Both the position numbers and the translations under genes were made by a program. The notes below the pieces were generated by a model that was not told where the DNA came from, ran no database searches, and saw nothing but the letters and a program-made list of their open reading frames with translations. Shown here piece after piece: positions 51,001 to 60,500 of a stretch of DNA of 64,000 bases. This stretch comes from Prevotella aff. ruminicola Tc2-24. GTDB taxonomy: Bacteria > Bacteroidota > Bacteroidia > Bacteroidales > Bacteroidaceae. How positions within the stretch are numbered: the first letter of the stretch is position 1; each line of letters starts with the position of its first letter. Location of the stretch: contig NZ_FOIQ01000005.1 of assembly GCF_900110895.1 (NCBI RefSeq), positions 186,001 to 250,000 of the forward strand, given 5' to 3'.

Positions 51001-54000
51001 TTAGAATGTAACGTTAAGACCGAATGCGAATGTTCTCTGGAGGGGATAGCCGTTGTTCTGAGTCACGTCGTTTGACATCAGCTCAGGATCGAACTGGTGA
51101 GGCATCTTGGTGCAGGTGAAGAGGTTCTCAGCCGATGCGTAGACACGCAGAATGCTGATACCCCACTGCTGGGTGAGGTGCGTAGGAATGGTATAACCAA
51201 TCTGCAGGTTCTTCATACGGATATACGAACCATCCATCAGGTAACGGGTCTGAGCCTGCTCGTTCTTGTCGCTGAACTGCACACGAGGCAGCCAGGCATC
51301 CTTGTTCTCCTTCTGATAACCGTTCTGTACAGACCAGGTGTTGGCATCGCGGTAGTAGTCGTGCACATCGGTGATACCAACGCTCCACCACTCCCAAGAG
51401 TTGGTGGTTCCGAAGAGATACTCCAGACCGCCGCCCCATGAGCCGCCGATCCACCAGTCGCGCTTCAGTACGCCCTGGAAGAAGGCACTGATATCGAAGC
51501 CCTTCCAAGCCGCGTTGAGGTTCAGACCTACGAGATAGCGCGGGGTTGAGTTACCGATGACCTTTAGGTCGCCGTGATCGTCAAGCGTCTCTGCACCACG
51601 AGTGATCTCATGGTCATTGTTCAGGTCGCGGTACATGATATCACCAGCCGCCCAGTTGCTACCCAGAGAGTTCTGTTTCGTCGTGGCCAGATGGTTCTCC
51701 ATCTCCTCATCGCTCTTGGCGATGCCTATCGTCTCGAAGCCCCAGATCTCACCCATATAACGGCCCTCGATATAGCTGTTAAGAGCTTTCGTGGGGTTGT
51801 TGGGATAACGGGTGATCTTCGTACGGGCATCCGAGATGTTGAAGGTAGCACCATAGGAGAGACCGTTCTTCAGCACGTCGCGCCATGAGATCTGCAACTC
51901 CCAACCCGTTGTACGGAGGTCGGTATTGTTCGTCACAGGCACACCAGTACCGAGGATGGCTGGCAGCTCAGGAGCTTTTCCCACCATGTCGAGGGTGTTA
52001 CGTACATAGACATCGAAGGTACCTGTCAGACGGTTGTTGAAGGCACCGAAGTCGAGACCGAGGTTATAGCTCTCCACCTTCTCCCAGGTGAGCAGGGCCG
52101 ACACGAGTCCAGGAGCACTGGTGATATTGGGCTTAGCACCGTTCTGCAGCCAAGAACCAGCCACAGAGTTATAGGCGATGGTCTGATAGGTCTGATACCA
52201 GTTGTTGATGTTCTGGTTACCAAGCGAACCATAAGAGGCACGAAGCTTCAAGGTGTTCACCGTGGGAGCGAGGCTCTCCCAGAACTTCTCGCGGGCAATG
52301 TTCCAGCCCAACGACACTGACGGGAACAGTTTCCACATCTTATCCGTACGGAAACGTGAGGTTCCGTCGTAACGGAGGTTAGCCTCAAAGAGGTACTTCT
52401 CGTCGTAGTTGTAGTTCACACGTCCGAAGAAGCCAGCAGTCTGCCACTGGTTACGACCACCGTTCACACTTGGAACAATATTCTCACCAGAGTAGCTCAG
52501 ACCATTGGTCAGGTCAACCTCAGGCTTCGAGGGATCGAGGATACCATCGCGCTGCAGACCGAAGTCCAGACGCTTCAACTGCTCAGTCTGGAAACCACCC
52601 ATCACATGGAAGTTGTGCTTCTCGGCCATGGTCCAGCTATAGTCGGTATAGGCCTGGAAGTTGAGGTAGTTATCCTTACGCAAATCCTCATGTACGTTCG
52701 ACCCCTGGTTGTAGATGATGGCCTCACCTGCCACATTGTGGTTGTAGGTGCGCTGACTGTCCCAGTGGCGCACGGCACTATTGATCTTATAGTTGAAGTC
52801 GATATGCGTGATCCAGTTCTTGATAGGCTCGAGCACGAACCCGAGCTGATGGTTGATGATGTCGCGCTCGTTCGTATCAGTGCCGCCCGTGGCCAGTCCC
52901 AGTGCAGGAGAAGGCGACGAGTAGAGATAGCCGTTACGATCGTAGAGCGGCAGGATAGGCCATCCCTGACGAGCCATGTCGTTGTAGAGGTTACGCGTCA
53001 GAGCCGCAGGACGATGGTAGTTGGTGCGCGTGAAACGCATCGCGTAGTTCATACGGATCCACTTGGCCAGTTCGATATTCATCTTGGCCGTACCGTTGTA
53101 ACGCTTGAGACCATCGCTGCCCATGTTCATGAAACCACCCTGGTCGAGATAGCCTACAGACGCATAGTAGGTAAGCTTCTCGCTACCGCCAGTCACACTG
53201 GCATTATGCTCCTGCGAGAAGGCTGTGCCCTTGTAGACCACATCGTACCAATCGACATCGTCGATACCATAGCCATAGCCGTCGTCCCATGTCACACCGT
53301 TCTGTGAGCCGATGGCATAGAGCAGCTGACCGTCGGCACCCCTGCGGACACCAGGACCGACAGGTGTGGCGTTGTGATAAGCCTGGATGGCCGCCATACG
53401 CTCAGCATCGAAGAACACCGACTGACCTTGGTTGGTCTTGGCATCATTCAGCCAAGAGGCATAATCGACGGAGTTCATCATGTGCTTACCACGAATCAGA
53501 TCGCTGAAACGGAAACTGTTGTTGTAGTTCACCTTGATCTTGCCTGCCTTGGCGCCGTTCTTGGTGGTGATGAGGATCACACCGAACGGGGCACGGCTAC
53601 CATAGATGCTCGATGAGGCTGCATCCTTCAGCACGGAGATATTCTCGATGTCCTGAGGGTTGATAGTATTCAGGTCGCCCTCCATACCGTCGATCAGGAT
53701 CAGCGGCGAACCACTGGAGCCCTCACCGATGGTGGCAGTACCACGCACATTGATGTCGGGATTGGCATCGAGGGTACCACTGGTTGCAGAGATCTGCAGA
53801 CCAGGAACAAGACCCTGCAGAGCCTGGGCGGCAGTCGCCACTGGGCGCTGCGCCAGCTCATCACCGTCGATAACGGCAACAGCACCTGTCAGGTTCACCT
53901 TCTTCTGTGTTCCGAAGCCTACAACCACGACTTCGTCCAGGGCCTTGGAATCTTCGAGCAGGACCACCTTCACGTTCGATCCTGACACCTTCACGGCCTG

Positions 54001-54300
54001 GGTCTTGTAGCCGATGTAGCTCACTTCGAGCTCATCGCCACGCTGGGCGTTGATGGTGAAGCCACCATCAATGTCGCTGATGGCACCTACCGACTGGCCC
54101 TTTACTTTAATCGTAGCACCAATGATGGGCTCTCCAGAGGGATCCACCACGATACCGTTCACCTGCGCTGTCTGCTGAACGGCCTGAACGCCACCCCGTG
54201 CCAAGGCACTCTGGGTAGGCATGCCGACGAGCAGCAACGTTGCCAAAGCGGATGTTAGGCACACACGCTTTGCCGACATTTCACAAACGTCTTTCATCAT
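51001..54300 (-). CDS. SusC/RagA-family TonB-dependent transporter
   Basis: A 1099-residue receptor. It has a signal segment, then a CarboxypepD_reg-like domain (QVNGIVVDPSGEPIIGATIKVKG to VSYIGYKTQAV), the TonB box (DEVVVVGFGTQKKVNLTGAV), a plug domain and a 22-strand barrel ending FAFGLNVTF. With SusD it forms the outer-membrane importer driven by TonB. The ATG at 54297 is an alternative start 3 bp downstream. The SusD gene follows 13 bp later. It has a long T/A-rich leader. Confidence 0.95.
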   Translation of the reverse strand: MMKDVCEMSAKRVCLTSALATLLLVGMPTQSALARGGVQAVQQTAQVNGIVVDPSGEPIIGATIKVKGQSVGAISDIDGGFTINAQRGDELEVSYIGYKTQAVKVSGSNVKVVLLEDSKALDEVVVVGFGTQKKVNLTGAVAVIDGDELAQRPVATAAQALQGLVPGLQISATSGTLDANPDINVRGTATIGEGSSGSPLILIDGMEGDLNTINPQDIENISVLKDAASSSIYGSRAPFGVILITTKNGAKAGKIKVNYNNSFRFSDLIRGKHMMNSVDYASWLNDAKTNQGQSVFFDAERMAAIQAYHNATPVGPGVRRGADGQLLYAIGSQNGVTWDDGYGYGIDDVDWYDVVYKGTAFSQEHNASVTGGSEKLTYYASVGYLDQGGFMNMGSDGLKRYNGTAKMNIELAKWIRMNYAMRFTRTNYHRPAALTRNLYNDMARQGWPILPLYDRNGYLYSSPSPALGLATGGTDTNERDIINHQLGFVLEPIKNWITHIDFNYKINSAVRHWDSQRTYNHNVAGEAIIYNQGSNVHEDLRKDNYLNFQAYTDYSWTMAEKHNFHVMGGFQTEQLKRLDFGLQRDGILDPSKPEVDLTNGLSYSGENIVPSVNGGRNQWQTAGFFGRVNYNYDEKYLFEANLRYDGTSRFRTDKMWKLFPSVSLGWNIAREKFWESLAPTVNTLKLRASYGSLGNQNINNWYQTYQTIAYNSVAGSWLQNGAKPNITSAPGLVSALLTWEKVESYNLGLDFGAFNNRLTGTFDVYVRNTLDMVGKAPELPAILGTGVPVTNNTDLRTTGWELQISWRDVLKNGLSYGATFNISDARTKITRYPNNPTKALNSYIEGRYMGEIWGFETIGIAKSDEEMENHLATTKQNSLGSNWAAGDIMYRDLNNDHEITRGAETLDDHGDLKVIGNSTPRYLVGLNLNAAWKGFDISAFFQGVLKRDWWIGGSWGGGLEYLFGTTNSWEWWSVGITDVHDYYRDANTWSVQNGYQKENKDAWLPRVQFSDKNEQAQTRYLMDGSYIRMKNLQIGYTIPTHLTQQWGISILRVYASAENLFTCTKMPHQFDPELMSNDVTQNNGYPLQRTFAFGLNVTF

Positions 54301-54380
54301 AAGTTTTGTTGTTTTTTGTTAATTAATTAGTAAAGATAGTAATCTATCTTTTTTGATTTGTTTTATCTGCAAAGTAGTTA

Positions 54381-55253
54381 TTATTGCATCGCCATGATGG
54401 CGTCGCGGCACTGCTCCATCAGCCACCGAGGCGTGGAGGTCGCACCACATATTCCGACGGTCTGGATACCGTCGAGCCACTCTTTCTGGATCTCGTTAGG
54501 ATTCTCGATCAGACGAGTGTTGGGGTTTACGCGCAGGCACTCGTTGAAGAGCACCTTACCGTTAGAGCTCTTGCGCCCGCAGACGAAGAGGATGAGATCG
54601 TGCTTGGTGGCAAACTGCGAGATGTTCGGCATACGGTTGGCCACGTTACGGCAGATGGTGTCGAAGCTCTTGAAGACGGCTCCAGGGGCGATATGCGACT
54701 GGATATAGTCGATGATGCGATGGAACTCGTCGAGCGACTTCGTGGTCTGCGAGTAGAGGAAGATATCATGACTGAAGTCGAGCTTCTTCACCTCGTCGAA
54801 GTTCTCGATGACGATGGCCGTCGACTGCGTCTGACCTACGAGACCGAGCACCTCGGCATGACCTTTCTTGCCGAAGATGACGATAGAGCCTTCCCCTCTT
54901 GGGAGGTCGCGAAGGGTGTTATACTGCGTCTTAATCCGTTTCTGGAGCTGGAGCACCACAGGACAGGTGGCATCGATAATCTCGATGTTGTTCTTGCGGG
55001 CCAGCTCATAGGTCTCTGGGGGCTCACCATGGGCCCGCAGCAGCACCTTCACGTCGTGGAGCTGGCGCAGGTCGTCGTGGTTGATGGTGATCAGACCCAT
55101 CTGCCGAAGGCGCTCACACTCCATGCCGTTGTGAACGATATCGCCAAGACAGTAGAGGGTCTTTCCCTGTGCCAGTTCTTCCTCGGCTTTCTTGATGGCG
55201 GTGGTCACTCCGAAGCAGAAACCACTGCCTTCATCTATTTCTATCTGAATCAT
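54381..55253 (-). CDS. ispH: 4-hydroxy-3-methylbut-2-enyl diphosphate reductase (IspH)
   Basis: A 290-residue Fe-S enzyme of the MEP isoprenoid pathway. Conserved segments: IEIDEGSGFCFGVTTAIKKA (cluster Cys near residue 13), LGDIVHN, RAHGEPPETY, DATCPVV, SSNGKVLFNECLR and VGICGATSTPRW. The Cys residues in the first, fourth and last are the [4Fe-4S] ligands. An ATG 12 bp upstream (55265) is possible, but the one at 55253 directly precedes the conserved IQIEID. Confidence 0.93.
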   Translation of the reverse strand: MIQIEIDEGSGFCFGVTTAIKKAEEELAQGKTLYCLGDIVHNGMECERLRQMGLITINHDDLRQLHDVKVLLRAHGEPPETYELARKNNIEIIDATCPVVLQLQKRIKTQYNTLRDLPRGEGSIVIFGKKGHAEVLGLVGQTQSTAIVIENFDEVKKLDFSHDIFLYSQTTKSLDEFHRIIDYIQSHIAPGAVFKSFDTICRNVANRMPNISQFATKHDLILFVCGRKSSNGKVLFNECLRVNPNTRLIENPNEIQKEWLDGIQTVGICGATSTPRWLMEQCRDAIMAMQ

Positions 55254-55284
55254 ACTACTTATCATTTAAACACAGAGGCGCTAC

Positions 55285-56385
55285 TCATTCCTTTAGTCCG
55301 TTGAAATACTGATCCAGCAAGTCCTGCGCGGCCACGAAAGAGGTCTTCTGTCCTGCGAGGACACTCTGCTCGGCAAGAGCCAGTCGGGCTTTGATGGCAG
55401 GGTTGTTGTAGAAGTTCAGGCGCAGATGCTCGTTGATGCTCTCGTACATCCAGTATTTCGACTGTTCGTTACGACGATGATCGAAGTAGCCATTAGCCTT
55501 CACAAAGTCCACATACTCATAGATCATGTCCCATATCTCCTTCACCCCCGTACCATAGAAACCACTGTAGCAGAGCACCCTGGGTGTCCACCCGCTCTCG
55601 GGCATAGGGAAGAAATGAAGGGCATTACGGAAGTTCGTGGCAGCCATCTGACAACGATCCACATTATCGCCGTCGCACTTGTTGATGACAATGCCGTCGC
55701 TGATCTCCATGATACCACGCTTGATGCCTTGCAGCTCGTCGCCTGTCCCTGCCACCTGGATGAGCAGGAAGAAGTCGACCATCGAGTGACAGGCCGTCTC
55801 GCTCTGTCCCACACCCACGGTCTCGACGAAAATCTTATCGAAGCCCGCAGCCTCACAGAGGATAATGGTCTCGCGGGTCTTACGGGCCACACCACCCAAC
55901 GAACCAGCCGACGGACTAGGACGGATGAACGATGAGGGGTGCTGGGCCAGTTTCTCCATGCGGGTCTTATCGCCAAGGATAGAACCCTTGGTACGCTCAC
56001 TGGAGGGGTCGATGGCCAGGACGGCCAGCTTGCCGCCCTTCTCCTTCAGCACATGGATGCCAAACTCATCGATCGAGGTTGACTTTCCTGCACCTGGCAC
56101 ACCACTGATGCCCACCCGTATGCTGTTGCCGCTATAGGGCAGACACTTGTTGATGACCTCCTGAGCCCGTGACTGATGGTCGGGGTTCACGCTCTCGATG
56201 AGGGTCACCGCCTGTGAGAGGATCGTGACATCGCCCTTCAGGATGCCCTCTACCATCTCGGCCGCCGAGAGCTCCCGACGACGGAAGCGGTTGCGCTTCA
56301 GGTAGGGGTTGATGACAGGCTGCTGACTGACGCCACTGTTCACCTGCAGTCCTGCATATTCTGAGCTATTCTCTGGATGTTCCAT
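55285..56385 (-). CDS. meaB: Methylmalonyl-CoA mutase-associated GTPase MeaB
   Basis: A 366-residue G protein. Walker A is GVPGAGKST (about residues 95-103). Other G motifs are LAVLAIDPSSERTKGSILGDKTRM, DKIFVETVGVGQSE and IVINKCDGDN (the NKxD base-recognition motif). It gates cofactor loading of methylmalonyl-CoA mutase and protects it. The mutase subunits are not in the window. It overlaps the DUF1573 gene by 20 bp. Confidence 0.93.
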   Translation of the reverse strand: MEHPENSSEYAGLQVNSGVSQQPVINPYLKRNRFRRRELSAAEMVEGILKGDVTILSQAVTLIESVNPDHQSRAQEVINKCLPYSGNSIRVGISGVPGAGKSTSIDEFGIHVLKEKGGKLAVLAIDPSSERTKGSILGDKTRMEKLAQHPSSFIRPSPSAGSLGGVARKTRETIILCEAAGFDKIFVETVGVGQSETACHSMVDFFLLIQVAGTGDELQGIKRGIMEISDGIVINKCDGDNVDRCQMAATNFRNALHFFPMPESGWTPRVLCYSGFYGTGVKEIWDMIYEYVDFVKANGYFDHRRNEQSKYWMYESINEHLRLNFYNNPAIKARLALAEQSVLAGQKTSFVAAQDLLDQYFNGLKE

Positions 56386-57478
56386 CTTTATGAATATGAA
56401 TATTCACGACGACCTTCGAGTGGTCGGGATCGTTGGTAATCATCAGGATACGGGGACGGGTACGCACCTTACTGAGCTCATCGGCATAGCCCGTGATCTT
56501 CAAGGTGGTAGACTGTCCTGGCGCCAACTCCCGCTTGCCCAGTGTCACCTTCAGTCCACCAGTGAACATTTGCAACGAGGAGATGGTGAGAGTCGACTGT
56601 CCTGTATTCAGGAGCACCACATCAGCCGTCTTACGCGCCTTTCCCTCGAAAGAGGTGAAGTCGATATCGGTGGTCGATATCTGCAACTGAGGAGCCAGAG
56701 CCTTACTGGTGGCATCGTAGCTCTTCAGGTCTGGCAACAGAATGGCCGACACAGGAATCTCCTTGTCGCTGCCCACCTTCTCACCGAGACGCTTAGCCAG
56801 ATAGACCGTGGTCTGAGTCAATCCGAAGTCGCGCAGCTTGTCGGAATGCAGGGTCACGGCGATAGTACCGCCTCGTCCAGGCAACAGCGTCTCTGGTGTG
56901 GCGATGGCCGAGAGATACGGGGGCAGATGCATGATGTTAGGCGTCATCGGCTTCGTACCGTTATTAAAGACATGAATCTCCTGCATGGGCGAGTCGCCCT
57001 TGTTCACGTCGTCGTACTCCAGCTCGTTTTTGTCGAGCAACAGCTCCCCCATCGACAGGGGATAGTTGCCGGCATAGTCCTGCACCTCTGTGAGCACCAC
57101 ACCCTTCATCGTCAGGTACACAGGCTTCTTGGTGGCATTGCTCTTCACGGCTGCCATCTTATGGAAATGACCCAACTGACGAGCATCATAGGTCATCTTG
57201 ATCTCAAACTTATCACCAGCCCCCACTTCCTTGGGATACTCCACACGGGTACAACCACAGTCGGCCTTCACACTCTCGATCACGAGCTTGCGCAATCCCT
57301 TATTCCGCAGTTCGAAGGTGGCGGTGACAGGCTGTTCGTAACCTGTTCGTCCACACTCCACCGTCGTATTGTTCACTACCAGTCGTTGGGCATATAAAGG
57401 GGTACAGGCAAAAAGGTATAAGGGTAATACGATTCCCCATTTAGTCTTTACCTTCACCTTGCAAAATACATTTCTCAT
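56366..57478 (-). CDS. DUF1573-containing exported protein
   Basis: A 370-residue protein with a signal peptide (IVLPLYLFACTPLYAQ). It carries DUF1573-type immunoglobulin-like repeats (TATFELRNKGLRKLVIESVKADCGCTRVEYPK, and LNTGQSTLTISSLQMFTGGLKVTLGKRELAPGQST). Such proteins are periplasmic or surface-exposed in Bacteroidetes. Function unknown. The CGCT Cys motif near residue 75 is typical of the first repeat. It overlaps meaB by 20 bp, so both are in one transcript. Confidence 0.85.
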   Translation of the reverse strand: MRNVFCKVKVKTKWGIVLPLYLFACTPLYAQRLVVNNTTVECGRTGYEQPVTATFELRNKGLRKLVIESVKADCGCTRVEYPKEVGAGDKFEIKMTYDARQLGHFHKMAAVKSNATKKPVYLTMKGVVLTEVQDYAGNYPLSMGELLLDKNELEYDDVNKGDSPMQEIHVFNNGTKPMTPNIMHLPPYLSAIATPETLLPGRGGTIAVTLHSDKLRDFGLTQTTVYLAKRLGEKVGSDKEIPVSAILLPDLKSYDATSKALAPQLQISTTDIDFTSFEGKARKTADVVLLNTGQSTLTISSLQMFTGGLKVTLGKRELAPGQSTTLKITGYADELSKVRTRPRILMITNDPDHSKVVVNIHIHKDGTSRE

Positions 57479-57509
57479 ATAATATATAATATCCTTATTC
57501 TCTTTTTTA

Positions 57510-60500
57510 CTATTCTACTTTGATCGTTGCCGACGACGTGATGCCACGGAACTCTGGGGCATAGGCGCACTCGACGACACAAGTGCCCGTCTCGTAGGTT
57601 CCTGCACGATCAACATAATACTCCGTCTCGATGACGTGCGTGCCCTTCGACAGCAGGTCATAATAATAGTTGGTGGTATTGTCGCGCGGCGTCACATAGC
57701 CACCATTATGGTAGCCACTCAACTGATGGACGGGCTCCAGACAAGCCGCCCGTTTGTCGATCACCTGTACGAAGTCGTAGTCACGGTCGGCCGTGATGGT
57801 GAGGCGTATCTTCACACGATCGCCCACAGCAAACACAGGGCTATTGGGTTTGTCGTCGCCCAGGGTTATTGGCCCTTCGACAGGCTCAGGGACCGTATCA
57901 GCGTTCGACAGGCCCTTCGACAGGCTCAGGGACCGTGATACTGGGAGGATCTCACGTTTGATGGTGAGACCGCTGGCAGCGTCGACGATATTCTTCGTTG
58001 CCTGAGTGAACTGCACATAGACAGCCCCCCACGACGTTCCCTCTGAGGTCTTGCTGATCGAGAGCTGCTTACTCTTCTCAGGCACGCTGGTCTTCACATA
58101 GCCGATGGCGGCCGTAGCCTTGGGCAGCTCCAGCACCTTCCCATCCACCTTGACGGTGGCTTTCTCGGCATCGAGCCTCAGGGGTTTGGAATCCTGTCCC
58201 TGTTCTCCCAGGAAAGCATAGACAGCATCCACACTGTTGAGAGGGGTGTCCCATGCCTGGGTGCGCTTCGACTGGAGCAGCCAGCGCTGCATCTCCTCGA
58301 TGGTCTGACGATCATCGGGCGTGAGCCGCTGCAGGGCCTCGATGGCCATCGTCTGAGTAGGAATGCGATAGTCGAACCATGAATAGCCGGCCCGTGGTGT
58401 GTCGTAGTATCGACCCATCTCCTCACGATAGACAGTATATTCCTTCAACGACTGCGCATATTCTGTCGCACGACGAGGATCGCTCTTCGACAGGATCACG
58501 GCCGTCATCGCCTTCTCGTAGATCGGCTGACTTGTGATATCTTTCTTCAGGAGCTTCAGCAGATAACTGTTGGCACTCTGCACATCGGCAGGCAACTGGC
58601 GCCCGTCGAGCGTACAGAGGTAGAGCCACTGGAGGGCCTTGAGACTGGGGAAGGACACCTCGTTGCCTTTCTTTTCCCACTTCTTGAGCTCTGCCACCTC
58701 CTTGACAATCTCACGCCCCATGAACACGAAAGCGGTGTTCAGCATCTCCTTTGTCTCCGTCTGTGTGCCCGTCATGGCATTCAGACGTACCAGCATTTCA
58801 CTGACAGAGACGGTCATATAGAACGAGCCCGGCATGTCTGGCCACCACGACCAACTGCCATCCGAGCGCTGTAACTGTCTCATCTTGTTGAGGGCCTTAT
58901 CCAGACGGTTCTGCATCACGTTCTCATCGAAGAAATCGACCAGACGTTGCTTCTGTTCCGTCTCACGATCGGCATCCATCACCCAAGGGGTTTCGTTGAG
59001 CACGATGGTCTTCAGCTCCTGGTTCTTCTCGAGCTGAGACACGAGCGAGCCACGTTGACTGAGCTTATCGAAGTCCTGTGCCCTATCGACAGACGCAGGC
59101 GCTGTGAGTTCCTGGCGCCAGAGGTCGAAGGCCGTCTTGGCCTGCGGATTCTGTGCAAGGATATATTGTCCCAGACTGTTGGCATAGTAGGAAGCAGCCT
59201 GAGAGATCGCATTCTCCTCGACAGGCTTGCCGAGCACAGGCAGAGCCTGGATCATCAGCCATGTCGGATTATTGGTATATTCGAAGGTCACCTTACCCTG
59301 CGCAGCATCAGCCGGCATCAGGGCGGCGATATCAATGGTCTTCGTACCCGTCTGATGCTGGGTGACAGGCATCGTCACCGTGACGCGCTCTGTAGCAGGC
59401 AGTATGGGCAGGTAGTGCTGCTCGCCATCGCTGAAGTCCTCTCCACTCACGGTGGTCTCACAGATCAGGAGAGAAACATTGAACTTTGAACTCTGAGCTT
59501 TGAGCTTTGAGCTTTGAGACTGGAGCATGGAAGACTGGACCTTGAAGGTGACGGGCACTGTGGCACCAGCCTCAACATCCACCTCCTGTGCCAGTCCGAT
59601 GATCACGGCCTCTGTCTCAGGATGACGGAGACGGAGACGAGCCACTCCCTTCAGCCTCTTCTCGCTCGTGTTGATCACACGTGCTGTGATGGTGACCTCG
59701 TCGCCCTCACGGACAAAGCGTGGCACGTTCGGCTGTATCATCACATCCTTCTTCGCGACAGTCGATGCCTCGATACGGCCGTAGCGCAGATCACGGGTGT
59801 GGGCCAGTCCGAGGAAGTGCCAGGTGGTCAGACTCTCGGGCAGGGTGAACTTCAGGGCTATACGCCCCTCCTTATCCGTCACAAGCTGCGGATAGAAGAA
59901 AGCCGTCTCGTTGAGGTTCTCACGTATCTGAACGGTCTCGGGCATCTCATCACCGTCTGCGGCTTCAGCAGCCAAGACCTCATTATCTCCCTCATCATTT
60001 CCAGCAACCGCGAACGACTCCTTTGACTTGTATATGGCACCGTCCGTCCTGTTACCGCGTGCGACCCCATAGCCTACGACGGCCACCTCGTTGAGAACAG
60101 GCATGTCCTCATCGAACAAATCCATGGCCATATCATACTCTTCCATATAGTTGGTCGCTCTTGTCTTGAATCTGATGCCACGATATCCATACGTATAATC
60201 ACTGCTAAGATGGAGCCGATTGATAAACCGACTCAGTGACAGGGCACTCCAGTGATAGTTGTCAACTTTCTGAGAACTGTGATCCTCTATCGACGAACGG
60301 CGATCAAACCCCCAGTAGGTACTTGGCAGGGAGAGCCAAGGGGTGGGATCGAAATGCCACGAAAGCTTTGTCAACTGATCCAGGCTTTGGTCATAGAGCG
60401 TAGCCATCAGCTGCGCATCGACAGGGCGCCCCTCAGGATCCTTCACGGTGAGCGTCCACTCCTCCTGCTGACCAGGGGTGAGACGATCGCGGAAGGTGGT

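Noticed and set aside
51001..54300. Polysaccharide utilisation locus around SusC and SusD
   Set aside because: No glycoside hydrolase, surface glycan-binding protein or sensor gene adjoins the pair, so only a bare importer is supported.
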